Origin: Acidovorax sp.
GTDB lineage: Bacteria; Pseudomonadota; Gammaproteobacteria; Burkholderiales; Burkholderiaceae_C
Direction: 5' to 3'
Length of the DNA stretch: 64,000 nt
Assembly: GCF_027492855.1 (NCBI RefSeq)
Contig: NZ_JAPUDY010000034.1
Location: 1-64,000 of the forward strand
Shown piece by piece: positions 36,322-45,048 of this stretch; positions within the stretch are counted from its first letter, which is position 1; each line of letters opens with the position of its first letter. The notes below the pieces were generated by a model. It made no database searches, was not told the DNA's origin, and worked only from the letters and a program-made list of their open reading frames with translations. A program made the translations under genes and the position numbers.

Positions 36322-38625
36322 ATGGCCGAAACCTCTGTTGTATCGTTGCCTGACCACGAAGATGCCACCACGCGCCATCTGGTGTGGGTGGCGGGCTGGG
36401 CTGTGATGCTGATTGGCTGCACCATCGGTGTGCTGCTGATTTTTGAGGAGCCCCTGCTGCCCACGATGGTGGCCCTCAATCTTGCAGGGGGCCTGGCTGG
36501 CGGCGCGGCGCTGCTGCTGGCGCGCCTGAAGTGCTGGACCGCGGCTGCCTACGTGCTGGTGTTGGGTGCGTGGGTGGTGGTATCGGTGGTGGCGGCGCTC
36601 AACGGCGGTGTCAACGGGCCCAATATGCTCAGCTACCCCGTGATCATCGTGCTCGCTGGCTGGCTGCTTGGGGTGCGGGCCACGCTGGTCCTGCTGGGGT
36701 TCACGGCACTGTTGTTCCTGGGGTTCATCGGGGCAGATGCGCTGGGTCTGATCGCGCCGCCGCGGGCTGTCAGCCGCATGACAGAGGGGGTGTTCCTGGG
36801 AGGAATTCTGATACTCACGGGGATAGCCACGCTGCTCTCTCGCCACAACTACATGGGCAGGGTGCAAGAGGCGCTGCAGACCGCCGCCCACCTGGCCACC
36901 AGCGAGGTGGCGCTGCACAAGCTGCTGCGGGCCGTGGAGCAAAGCCCCGAGAGCATTGTCATCACCGACCTGGAGGAAAACATCGAGTATGTGAACGAGG
37001 CCTTCGTACACCGCACGGGCTTCGCGCGCGAGGAGGTGATCGGCGGGACATCGGCCAGCTATTCGAGCAATGGCCTGCTGGTGACGCAGCGCGAAGGCCT
37101 GCGCGCGACCCTGGCGCGGGGCGAGAGCTGGGCGGGCGAACAGGTCAACTACCGCAAGGACGGACAGGCGCTGACGGAATCGGTGGTGGTGGCGCCCATC
37201 CGTCAGCCCGATGGCCGCGTGAGCCACTATGTGGAGCTCAAGCAGGACATCACCGAACGCAAGCGCGCGGCCGATGAAATCCATCGCCTTGCACATTTCG
37301 ACAGCCTCACCAGCCTGCCCAACCGCTCCACGCTGGTGGAGCGCCTGCATGCGCTGCGCGAGCGCGCGGGCCACGCGCCTTCCATGCAGCATGCCCTGTT
37401 GCTGCTGGACCTGGACCGGTTCACCACCTTCAACGACGCGCGGGGCAGCGAGATGGGCGACCGCCTGCTGTGCGCGGTGGCGCTGCGCCTGTCCGAGATG
37501 CTGCCCGCCCAGGGCCTGCTGGTGCGTGTGGCGGGCGACGAATTTGGCGTGGTGCTGCATGGGCTGGGTGTGGATGTTTCGCTGGCCGGCCGCCATGCGC
37601 TGGCCTTTGCCGAGGAGCTGCAGACCGTCTTGCTGCGCCCCCTGCGACTGGAGGGCGATGTGCAGGATGCCCAACTGGGTGCCAGTGTGGGGATCACCCT
37701 CTACCCGCAAAGTGCTGGCGACGGCGCGCATGACGCACTGCGGCGCGCGGGCATGGCCCTGCACAGGGTCAAGCAGGCGGGCGGCGGGCGTGCCGCGTTC
37801 TTCGAGCAGGGCATGGGCGAAGCGGCGGAGCAGCGTTTTCGTGTGGAGCGCGAGTTGCGCCATGCGATTGGCGCGGGGGAGCTGCGGCTGCACCTGCAGT
37901 CGCAGGTGGACGCACAAGGCGAGATCACGGGGGCCGAGGTGCTGGTGCGCTGGCAGCACCCGCTCGACGGCCTGGTGCCTCCCAGCGTTTTTATTCCGAT
38001 TGCAGAAGAGTCAGACCTTATCGTGAGCCTGGGTGAGTGGGTGCTGGCGCATGCCTGCACCCTGCTTGCCCAGCCTGTGTTCGGCGAGCGGCAATTGCGG
38101 CTGTCGGTCAACATCAGCGCGCGGCAGTTCAGGCAGCCGGGTTTTGTGCCGCAACTGCGGGCGCTGCTCGCGTCCACGGGCGCAGACCCCCGGCTGCTCA
38201 CGCTGGAGGTGACCGAGGGATTGGTGATCGATGATTTCGACGACGCCGTGGCCAAGATGCGAGAGCTGGCGATGTTGGGCGTGGACATCTCGCTCGACGA
38301 CTTTGGCACCGGGTACTCGTCGCTGGCCTACCTTAAGCGCCTGCCCATTCAGGAGCTCAAGATCGACCGCTCCTTTGTGCACGATGCGCCCACCAATGCC
38401 GACGATGGTGTGCTGGTGGAGGGCATCCTGTCGGTGGCCCGCCACTTTGGCCTGCGCGTGGTGGCCGAAGGGGTCGAAACCCAGGCCCAGGCCGATTTTC
38501 TGAGCCAGCGTGCCCCGGACATCGTCTACCAGGGCTATCTGTTCGGCAGGCCCGAACCCGATGTGCAGTGGCTGGACCGCCTGGCGTCCACGGTGCGTCC
38601 ACAGCAACACGCAGCTGGCGGCTAA
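36322..38625 (+). CDS. Membrane PAS-GGDEF-EAL protein, probably a c-di-GMP phosphodiesterase
   Basis: 767 residues from ATG 36322. About five to six transmembrane segments occupy residues ~20-175, followed by a PAS domain (~200-310; AVEQSPESIVITDLEENIEY), a GGDEF domain (~325-490) and an EAL domain (~500-755). The GGDEF signature is degenerate (VAGDEF) and the RxxD inhibitory site is missing, so cyclase activity is doubtful. The EAL domain is well preserved: GAEVLVRW in place of EALLRW, NISARQF, LEVTEG, DDFGTGYSSLAYL, KIDRSFV, VVAEGVET. It likely degrades c-di-GMP in response to a membrane or PAS signal. Confidence 0.9.
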   Translation: MAETSVVSLPDHEDATTRHLVWVAGWAVMLIGCTIGVLLIFEEPLLPTMVALNLAGGLAGGAALLLARLKCWTAAAYVLVLGAWVVVSVVAALNGGVNGPNMLSYPVIIVLAGWLLGVRATLVLLGFTALLFLGFIGADALGLIAPPRAVSRMTEGVFLGGILILTGIATLLSRHNYMGRVQEALQTAAHLATSEVALHKLLRAVEQSPESIVITDLEENIEYVNEAFVHRTGFAREEVIGGTSASYSSNGLLVTQREGLRATLARGESWAGEQVNYRKDGQALTESVVVAPIRQPDGRVSHYVELKQDITERKRAADEIHRLAHFDSLTSLPNRSTLVERLHALRERAGHAPSMQHALLLLDLDRFTTFNDARGSEMGDRLLCAVALRLSEMLPAQGLLVRVAGDEFGVVLHGLGVDVSLAGRHALAFAEELQTVLLRPLRLEGDVQDAQLGASVGITLYPQSAGDGAHDALRRAGMALHRVKQAGGGRAAFFEQGMGEAAEQRFRVERELRHAIGAGELRLHLQSQVDAQGEITGAEVLVRWQHPLDGLVPPSVFIPIAEESDLIVSLGEWVLAHACTLLAQPVFGERQLRLSVNISARQFRQPGFVPQLRALLASTGADPRLLTLEVTEGLVIDDFDDAVAKMRELAMLGVDISLDDFGTGYSSLAYLKRLPIQELKIDRSFVHDAPTNADDGVLVEGILSVARHFGLRVVAEGVETQAQADFLSQRAPDIVYQGYLFGRPEPDVQWLDRLASTVRPQQHAAGG

Positions 38626-38632
38626 TTTTTTG

Positions 38633-38692
38633 AAAGAAATTGGCTGCTGGCGCTTTATTTGTAAGCGCTAGCAGCTATGTATTTGATAGCGA
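38633..38692 (-). repeat. Palindromic repeat family A
   Basis: GAAATTGGCTGCTGGCGCTT, then TATTTGTAAGCGCTAGCAGC and TATGTATTTGATAGC. It lies between the GGDEF-EAL gene and a small convergent gene. Confidence 0.85.
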
Positions 38693-38735
38693 ATGCGCTA
38701 TGCCGTGCGACCGGGGCACGTGCCACGCAGGCTAC

Positions 38736-38879
38736 TTACTTGTTCTTGTCTTTGCCCCTGGGGATCACGGCGGTGATTGGCGCCATGGGGCGGTCGGAGC
38801 CACTGTGTTCCTTGGGGGGCGAAGTGTCCTTCTTGGGTTTCTTTGCCATCTTGTTGCTGCGTTGTTCGCCTTTGGCCAT
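38736..38879 (-). CDS. Small basic protein, 47 residues
   Basis: Starts at 38879 behind a perfect AGGAGG ribosome site with 7 nt spacing. The protein is very Lys/Arg/Pro-rich: MAKGEQRSNKMAKKPKKD at the N-terminus and MAPITAVIPRGKDKNK at the C-terminus. Similar short proteins occur in related genomes in my recollection, without known function. The composition suggests nucleic-acid or ribosome binding, which is inference. It is convergent with the GGDEF-EAL gene and divergent from the OmpA-domain gene. Confidence 0.75.
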   Translation of the reverse strand: MAKGEQRSNKMAKKPKKDTSPPKEHSGSDRPMAPITAVIPRGKDKNK

Positions 38880-39099
38880 AGGGCCTCCTTAAAAGGTCTC
38901 GGGATGGGACCGCGTGCCGGATGGTACGTCACAAATCGGGTGTTTTTCAGCGGGGCGGTGTCTGCCTTTTGCGGCCATTTCGTGATTTTCTTGGCGCCGT
39001 AACTTTTGACCCCCCGCCTATGATGGCCTGCGCCCAAAAGCCAGTGCACGCATTTGTGCCGCAGCGATTCTTCATTTTCTGATTCAAGGGACAAACACC

Positions 39100-40122
39100 A
39101 TGGCAATGCTGAGCTTTCGTCGGTGGGGGAGCGTTTTCTGTGCGGGCTTCGTGGCCCTGGCGTTCGGGGGGGCTGCATGGGCGCAGGACATGGCGGGCAG
39201 CAAGGACCATCCGGCCGTCAAGCGCTTCGGGGGCAGTTCCATCGTGGGCTACGAAGTCCGCAACTTCGATGAGATCGAATTCCAGACCTCCACGTTCAAG
39301 GAATACGACCTTGCGGCCAGCGCTCGCCGTTATGTACAGCCACCGCTGAAGCTGGAAGGCAAGCTCACGCGCCTGTGGTACGAGGCGCCCGGCGAGACCC
39401 GTTCGCTGGAGATCTACCGCAACTACGTGAATGAGCTGGTAGCGGCCGGTTTTCAGCCGCTGTACGACTCCACGGGCGACACGGCCGTGCGCCGCTGGAA
39501 CAACTTCATGGCCACCTTCAGCAAGGGCAAGAAGGACTACATCAAGAACAGCCGCACCGAGTTCGTGATGTACGCGGCCAGCGTCGGCAGCATTCGCACC
39601 GGCACGTTCCAGAAAGACAACACCACGGTGCGCCTGCTGGCGATCGACTGGCCCAAGAGCGACAAATCCTACAAGTCCCGCGAAGGCGCCTACATGGCCG
39701 TGGACGTGATGGAGACAAAAGCCATGGAGCAGAACATGGTGGTGGTCAGTGCCTCGGACATCAGCAAGTCCATCACAACCAATGGCAAAGTCGCCATCTA
39801 CGGCATCCTGTTTGACACCGGCAAGGCCGACGTCAAGCCCGAATCCAAACCCTCGCTCGACCAGATCGCCGCCTTTCTGAAAGCCGAGCCAGGAGTGAAG
39901 CTGCATGTGGTTGGGCACACCGACGGCGTGGGCGGCTTTGACAGCAACATGGCGCTGTCCAAGCGCCGGGCCGATGCGGTGGTGGCCGTGTTGGCCAAGG
40001 ACTACGGCATTGCCGCCAACCGCCTGGTGGGCAACGGTGTGGCGTCGCTTGCGCCCGTGGCGAGCAACATCAGCGATGAGGGCCGGGCGAAAAACCGGCG
40101 GGTGGAGTTGGTGCCGCAGTAG
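39100..40122 (+). CDS. Secreted OmpA-domain protein with DUF4892-like N-terminus
   Basis: 340 residues: signal peptide (VFCAGFVALAFGGAAWAQ), a ~200-residue N-terminal domain of the DUF4892 type (VKRFGGSSIVGYEVRNFDEI), and a C-terminal OmpA peptidoglycan-binding domain (ILFDTGKADVKPESKPSLDQ, HTDGVGG, LSKRRADAV). The OmpA domain anchors proteins to the cell wall, so this is likely a periplasmic or outer-membrane-associated protein. Single gene. Confidence 0.88.
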   Translation: MAMLSFRRWGSVFCAGFVALAFGGAAWAQDMAGSKDHPAVKRFGGSSIVGYEVRNFDEIEFQTSTFKEYDLAASARRYVQPPLKLEGKLTRLWYEAPGETRSLEIYRNYVNELVAAGFQPLYDSTGDTAVRRWNNFMATFSKGKKDYIKNSRTEFVMYAASVGSIRTGTFQKDNTTVRLLAIDWPKSDKSYKSREGAYMAVDVMETKAMEQNMVVVSASDISKSITTNGKVAIYGILFDTGKADVKPESKPSLDQIAAFLKAEPGVKLHVVGHTDGVGGFDSNMALSKRRADAVVAVLAKDYGIAANRLVGNGVASLAPVASNISDEGRAKNRRVELVPQ

Positions 40123-40230
40123 GCCAAAGGATGACGGATTGCCGGATGGCCGTGCCGTAGGTGGGTGCGCGGGCGGCAGGTACTACCTGTGTTCGAAGGG
40201 GTTTGTGGCGGCAGGGACAAACGGAGCCTC

Positions 40231-40300
40231 AGCGCCTACGTTAAGCGGTGACAACGAGCGAAGCACGTTGGTGTCCGGTTGAATGAACGGGGGGTTAGGC
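40231..40300 (-). repeat. attC-like (59-base element) site
   Basis: Read on the minus strand it begins GCCTAAC (40300-40294), a match to the R'' core RYYYAAC, one base after a stop codon. A GTTCATTCAACCGGACACC-type arm, a hairpin with the loop TGCTTCGCT, and the L'-like CCGCTTAAC follow. The expected R' box GTTRRRY is degenerate (CGTAGGC). Total ~67 bp. The layout is that of an integron recombination site; the weak R' box may mean it is decayed. Confidence 0.5.
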
Positions 40301-40301
40301 C

Positions 40302-40751
40302 TCACCTTGCGGCAAGCGCTGACTCTACTTTTTTACGGTCAATGTGTCGCTCAAAAGATGACATTGCGCGGGCGACGTTTGGATCCGCCATCAGCTCCTG
40401 CATCGCGCCCCGACCAAGGATATCGAAAGCGGCTTGCATCGACTGGGCTCCTTCAGTTTGTATTGCTCTCCGCGCTTCCGAGGGGCAACTCTCGCTAAGT
40501 AGTTTTGTGACAAGAACACCAACAACTTTCGAGGACTGATCAAGATCTTCCGGTGTCGCGGAAGACAGATTCTTAATCTCGGCATGTGTCGAGATTCCCA
40601 CGAACATCCAGCGTGCCAGCGCTTTCCGATCCTTGCCTGACGTATTGTCTGTAAGGCAGTGTCCCAGCGAGTCGGCGTCTGGGCCAGCGGATGCGGTCAA
40701 TGTGGTCATGGCAGTCAGAGCCATGACGAGAAAACTTCTGATTTTGATCAT
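40302..40751 (-). CDS. Small secreted protein of unknown function, possible integron-cassette gene
   Basis: 149 residues from ATG 40751: a signal peptide (IRSFLVMALTAMTTLTASAG) then a helical soluble domain with two Cys (HCLTDN, SESCPSEA) that could form a disulphide. No family recognised. The DNA is visibly more AT-rich than neighbouring genes. The stop codon is one base from an attC-like site, and there is no obvious promoter, both typical of integron gene cassettes. The in-frame upstream extension to 40949 looks non-coding. Confidence 0.65.
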   Translation of the reverse strand: MIKIRSFLVMALTAMTTLTASAGPDADSLGHCLTDNTSGKDRKALARWMFVGISTHAEIKNLSSATPEDLDQSSKVVGVLVTKLLSESCPSEARRAIQTEGAQSMQAAFDILGRGAMQELMADPNVARAMSSFERHIDRKKVESALAAR

Positions 40752-41081
40752 GGTGTCAAAGCATATGAATGAGCGCAGCCATGGTACCTCGGTTGCTCGA
40801 TGGCGGGCGACTATGCGTGGTCCCGGAGTCCTGATGCCTGGCGCAATGTATCCCGCAGATACCTGCGGGATCAACTGGCTGATGCGAGATATTTTGGGCA
40901 CAGATTTCTCCTGAAAGCGGCTTGCAGATTGGGCGTGCAGTCGCTGCACGGCTCAAACAGCCAAGTATAAAAATTCCGCAAAACCCAAAAAATCTGTATC
41001 GCGCAGACTATCGCGGGAGAGCGGGTGGACTGGCGTACCCCACAGCCCCCTTCGCGCCAAGCCGATACGGCGGCCCCCGGC
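40752..41081. other. Intergenic region after the cassette-like gene
   Basis: About 330 bp with a perfect hairpin ATCCCGCAG-ATAC-CTGCGGGAT at 40850-40871 and AT-rich stretches. No gene recognised, and no second attC-like site was found at the other cassette boundary. Confidence 0.4.
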
Positions 41082-42005
41082 CTAGTGGGCCACGTCCCGC
41101 TCGGCCTGGGCGCGAATGCGAGCCTCGACCACGGCGTAGAACTGCAAAAGGCGCACGATGTGGTCGGCCGCGTAGCGGGGCAGGGGCTCGCGGCTGCTGC
41201 TTTGGCGCTGTGTGTAGGTGAACTCGACCACGGCGGGGCCTTCACGGGCTTCGTCCACATGGATCAGGTAGGCGCTGTGGGCGTTGTCTTCGTCGTCGCC
41301 CGGCGCGTCTTCGCCGTTCTTCCAACTGAACTTGAGCGCGCGGCCCCAGGGCTCGCCCTTGTGCATGCAGGGTTGGCGTGCGCCTACCCAGATGTCGCCT
41401 TCCCAATAACCGTTGCGGTCGCTGTTCCACCAGTCGTTGTACCGCTCGGTGAACACCGGCAGGCTGGTGAAGGCTTCGATGTGTTCGGCCGTCAGCGTGG
41501 CCAGCAGGTGCTGGTAGAGCGGGTAGCGGGCGCGGTGCTGGCCTACGGCCTTGCGCGCGTAGTCGAGCACGCCGCGCCAAGCCTGCTGGCATGCCTGCCA
41601 GGCCTCGGGATCGGCATTGGGCACCAGCGCCTGCCATTCACCCGCTTTGCCTTGGCTGTAGCGGCGATACAGCAGCGCGAGCTGCGGGGTGGTGGGTACG
41701 GCGCTGCGCAGCACGGTGGCGGCCAGCCGCTGCCACCAGTTGCTGGGGGCGGGCACCTGTTCGACCCCCAGGTAGAAGTCCCAGGCTTTCCAGACGGTGA
41801 TGAATATGCTGTCGTCGCGCAGGTCGCCTTCATCGTCCACATGCCGTCGGCACAGCGAGAAATCGGTCTGATCGAACCAGCCGTCGGCGGTGTATTCCTT
41901 GTGCGCAATCACCGGCGTGCGCAGCACGGCCAGGATGTTCTCGATGCTGATGGCGCCGTCGGGGCACAGGTCGTCGGCCAGCGGGCAAAGGTGGGCGGTG
42001 GGCAT
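41082..42005 (-). CDS. Conserved-looking protein of unknown function
   Basis: 307 residues from ATG 42005 (GTG 42062 also possible). The protein is soluble and Trp-rich (NWWQRLAATVL, YNDWWNSDRNGYWEGDIWVG, WRGVLDYAR), with an acidic patch ENGEDAPGDDEDN-like near residue 250 and a C-terminal helix (LLQFYAVVEARIRAQAE). No signal peptide or membrane segment. I recognise no catalytic motif. Convergent with nothing; divergent from the deacylase gene. Confidence 0.65.
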   Translation of the reverse strand: MPTAHLCPLADDLCPDGAISIENILAVLRTPVIAHKEYTADGWFDQTDFSLCRRHVDDEGDLRDDSIFITVWKAWDFYLGVEQVPAPSNWWQRLAATVLRSAVPTTPQLALLYRRYSQGKAGEWQALVPNADPEAWQACQQAWRGVLDYARKAVGQHRARYPLYQHLLATLTAEHIEAFTSLPVFTERYNDWWNSDRNGYWEGDIWVGARQPCMHKGEPWGRALKFSWKNGEDAPGDDEDNAHSAYLIHVDEAREGPAVVEFTYTQRQSSSREPLPRYAADHIVRLLQFYAVVEARIRAQAERDVAH

Positions 42006-42124
42006 GGGCGGCAGCGGGGTGGTAGAGCAAAACCCGCGGGCATCGTACACCCCGGCCAGCACGCGGCGGGTTTTGAGCGGACAATGATGTGTTCTCTTAT
42101 TAATGACGGCATGCCCTCGCCACC

Positions 42125-43060
42125 ATGACCCAGAACCCTCCCGTTTTTGAAGTCCTCCCCCGCGACCTTTCGGCCTACCGCCAGGGCAACGTCGGGATCG
42201 ACTATGTGCACCGCTTCGAGTCTGGCAAACCCGGCCCGCATGTGCTCATCAATGCTCTCACCCACGGCAACGAGATTTGTGGCATGGTGGCTGCCACGCA
42301 CCTGCTCGACACGGGGGTACGTCCCCTGGTGGGCACGCTGACCGTGAGCTTTGCCAACGTGGCCGCCTACGAGTCGTTTGACCAAAGCCGTCCGTTCGAG
42401 AGCCGCCAACTGGTGCACAACCTCAACCGCGTATGGTCTGCCGCTGAGCTTGACGGCAGCGAAGACAGCCCCGAGCTGCGGCGCGCCCGCGCCCTGCGCC
42501 CGGTGGTGGCGGCCGCCGATCACATCCTGGACATCCACTCCACCAGCCAGGACGTGCAGCCGTTCTGGGTGTACCCCGGCTACCCGCGCAACGCCGAGGC
42601 CGCGCTGGCCCTGGGCCGCCCGCCCGTGCACCTGGTGATGCCCAGCGGGCTGGGTTCGGGCACGCCGCTCATCCAGCATGGCCGCCATGGGCAGGCCGAT
42701 GGCACGGGAGTGGCGCTGGTGGTGGAATGCGGCCAGCATTTCCGCCAGGCGGCGGCCGACGTGGCCACGGTGGCGACGCTGGACTTTTTGGCGCATTTTG
42801 GGCTGATTGCTCCCGCCGCTGATCGGCCCGCACCGGGTGTGCAGCACCGCTACGAGTTGCTGGAGACCTGCATGGTGCGCACGCCGGAGTTCCGCTTTGC
42901 GCAGCCCGTGCGGGGCTTTGAGGTGTTTGCCAAGGGCGATCTCATCGCCACCGATGGCCCGCATGAGATCCGCGCGCTGTGCGACGACTGCACCGTGCTC
43001 ATGCCCACGCGCGACCCCATCGTGGGGCGCGAGGCGGTGTATCTGACACGCCCCCTTTGA
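42125..43060 (+). CDS. M14-family deacylase (succinylglutamate desuccinylase/aspartoacylase-like)
   Basis: 311 residues. The zinc site of this family is visible: NALTHGNEICG (H-x-x-E) and the later His in DHILDIHSTSQ; a catalytic Glu lies in VVECGQH. The family removes acyl groups from amino acids or small conjugates. The substrate is not determined by sequence. Single gene, divergent from the unknown gene upstream. Confidence 0.85.
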   Translation: MTQNPPVFEVLPRDLSAYRQGNVGIDYVHRFESGKPGPHVLINALTHGNEICGMVAATHLLDTGVRPLVGTLTVSFANVAAYESFDQSRPFESRQLVHNLNRVWSAAELDGSEDSPELRRARALRPVVAAADHILDIHSTSQDVQPFWVYPGYPRNAEAALALGRPPVHLVMPSGLGSGTPLIQHGRHGQADGTGVALVVECGQHFRQAAADVATVATLDFLAHFGLIAPAADRPAPGVQHRYELLETCMVRTPEFRFAQPVRGFEVFAKGDLIATDGPHEIRALCDDCTVLMPTRDPIVGREAVYLTRPL

Positions 43061-43117
43061 GCCGCACGGGCGGGCGGCCCCTAGAGGCTGTTGATACGGT
43101 CTTCAAATGGGCATTGT

Positions 43118-44020
43118 TCAGGGCGGGACCACGGCCTGCATGCGCTCCTGGCGCACCAGGTACAGGCCGCTGCCGATGATGATGGCCCCGCCCAGCAAGG
43201 TGCTGTAGCCCGGAACGGTCTGCCACAGCACCCAGTCCAGGCCCATGCCCCAGGCGAGGGCGGTGTATTCGAACGGGGCCACCACCGAAGCCTGCCCGTG
43301 GCGGAAAGCCTCGGTGATCGCGAGCTGGCCGCCAAACCCGGTAACAGCCAGCCCTGCCACCAGCAACCAGTGCGCCTGGTCCACACCCACCCACTGCGGC
43401 CAGGCCAGAGTGCCCGCGCCCAGCGCCAGCAGGGTGGTCGTCCAGAAGACCAGGCTGGCGCTGGAGTCGGTGCGTGTGAGCAGCCGGCCCGTGACGGCTG
43501 ACACGGCATAACAACCGGCCGCCGCCAGCACCGCCAGCGCTCCGAGGGTGAAGAACGCCTCCTGGTTGGGGCGCAGCGCCACCAGCACGCCCACCATGCC
43601 CAGCGCAATCGCCACCCAGTGGGCGGCGCGCACCCGCTCGCGCAGCACCACGGTAGAGAGTGCCGTGATGAGCAAGGGCGCAATGAAGAACAGCGTGTAG
43701 GCCTCGGCCAGAGCCAGCTCGCGGATGGCAAAAGCAAACAGCGACAACATGGCCACGTTGAGCCCGCCGCGCAGCAGGTGCAGCGGCCAGCGCACCTTGA
43801 GCAGCCGGGTCGCCTCGCCGCGCCACAGCACATACAGTGCCACCAGCGGCAGCGCGGCCCAGCCGCGCAAGGCCGCCACCTGCATGGCCGGGTAATGCGC
43901 TGTGAGGGTTTTGAGCAGGGCGTCCATCAGCGAGAAAAACCCCACGGCCGCCACCATGGCCACGATGCCGCGCAGGTTGCCGGACGATGGCGAGCCCAGA
44001 GAAGAAGATGGCTGCTGCAT
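43118..44020 (-). CDS. EamA-family (DMT) transporter
   Basis: 300 residues with ten predicted transmembrane segments arranged as two EamA repeats (VGFFSLMDALLKTLTAHYP; LVFWTTTLLALGAGTLAW). Short N-terminal tail MQQPSSSLGSPSSGN. Exporter of metabolites or amino acids by family; substrate unknown. Downstream of truC on the same strand. Confidence 0.87.
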   Translation of the reverse strand: MQQPSSSLGSPSSGNLRGIVAMVAAVGFFSLMDALLKTLTAHYPAMQVAALRGWAALPLVALYVLWRGEATRLLKVRWPLHLLRGGLNVAMLSLFAFAIRELALAEAYTLFFIAPLLITALSTVVLRERVRAAHWVAIALGMVGVLVALRPNQEAFFTLGALAVLAAAGCYAVSAVTGRLLTRTDSSASLVFWTTTLLALGAGTLAWPQWVGVDQAHWLLVAGLAVTGFGGQLAITEAFRHGQASVVAPFEYTALAWGMGLDWVLWQTVPGYSTLLGGAIIIGSGLYLVRQERMQAVVPP

Positions 44021-44070
44021 GAGGGGGAAAAAAGAGACTGCGCAAAGGGAGGCGCAGCACGTGCGCGGGG

Positions 44071-44892
44071 TCAAAAAGTGTAGCGCAAGGGGCTTGATTG
44101 TTGGGCGCCGTTGCTGCATTCGGCGGCCTCCCACGGCAGCCGTGCCAGCAGCCGCTGCCAGTCCGCTGCGGGGCTGGCATCCATTGCATCTTCCATGGGC
44201 CCGTTCGGTTCGCTGCCCAGCACCTGTGGCCAGGCCAGTCCGCTGTCGAACACCATGGCAGCGCCCGTCACCGGGTGTGGCACCGTGAGCTGCCAGGCGT
44301 GCAGCCACAGCCTTTGTTGCCCCAGGCGCTCGGCCCACCAGCGGTTGAGGGGGCCCTTGCCGTGTGTGGCGTCGCCAATGATGGGGTGGGCCAGGTGCTT
44401 CAGGTGGCGGCGGATCTGGTGGCGCCGCCCGGTGGTGGGCACGGCCTCAACCAGCGAGGCGCGGGTGGTGGCAAAACGCGCATCGCTGGCCTCGGGCAGC
44501 GTGAGCTGCGCCAGGCGCCGAAAGCGGGTGTGGGCGTCTTGCACGGCGGCGTCGGCCGGGGCGTCGTCAGGCTTGAGCGCATGGTCCACCTCGATGGCGC
44601 CGGGCGCCCAGCCACGCACCATGGCCAGGTAGCGTTTGTGTGCGGCGCCGTGCTCAAAGGCTTGCGACAGCGCACGTGCTGCGTCGCTGTGCAGCGCCAT
44701 CACCAGCACGCCGCAGGTGCCCTTGTCGAGCCGGTGCACGGGGTACACATGCTGGCCCAACTGGTCGCGCAGGGTCTGCATCACGAAGCGTGTCTCGCCT
44801 GCGTCCAGGCCCGTGCGGTGCACCAGCCAGCCTGCGGGCTTGTAGACGGCCACCAGGTGCTCGTCGCGCCAGAGGATGTGCAGTGGGTGCAT
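44071..44892 (-). CDS. truC: tRNA pseudouridine synthase TruC
   Basis: 273 residues, RluA-type fold without an S4 domain: ILWRDEHLVAVYKPAGWLVH at the start, VYPVHRLDKGTCGVLVMAL (catalytic Asp) and TTGRRHQIRRHLKHLAHPI. The start motif and lack of S4 fit TruC, which makes pseudouridine 65 in tRNAs. The C-terminal ~30 residues are variable. Confidence 0.88.
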   Translation of the reverse strand: MHPLHILWRDEHLVAVYKPAGWLVHRTGLDAGETRFVMQTLRDQLGQHVYPVHRLDKGTCGVLVMALHSDAARALSQAFEHGAAHKRYLAMVRGWAPGAIEVDHALKPDDAPADAAVQDAHTRFRRLAQLTLPEASDARFATTRASLVEAVPTTGRRHQIRRHLKHLAHPIIGDATHGKGPLNRWWAERLGQQRLWLHAWQLTVPHPVTGAAMVFDSGLAWPQVLGSEPNGPMEDAMDASPAADWQRLLARLPWEAAECSNGAQQSSPLRYTF

Positions 44893-44974
44893 GGAGGGGC
44901 GAGCAGGTCTGGGTAGGGAAGGCGCGCATTGTGCCGCAGGCTGTGCGGTCTACACTGCCCAGGCCAGCGGCCGC

Positions 44975-45048
44975 CGTGCAAGGGCCGCCCCGCCGCAGGG
45001 GCGGCGTCCCCCCTCGGGGGGAAGGCGCCGAAGGCGACTCAGGGGGGG
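44975..45048. repeat. GC-rich intergenic repeat (family C)
   Basis: A perfect hairpin GCCGCCCC-GCCGCA-GGGGCGGC (44984-45005), then CCCCCC-TC-GGGGGG and a GGCGCCGAAGGCGACTCAGG tail. It is of a type I have seen repeatedly in Comamonadaceae genomes. The stop codon of the terB-like gene lies inside it. Confidence 0.6.

Noticed and set aside
38677-38892. A 71-codon plus-strand frame with a hydrophobic translation
   Set aside because: It overlaps the 47-residue gene on the other strand, which has the better ribosome site and composition; part of its start is in a repeat.
40123-40230. A second cassette or integrase remnant upstream of the attC-like site
   Set aside because: The ~100 bp between the OmpA-domain gene and the site shows no coding sequence or second site.
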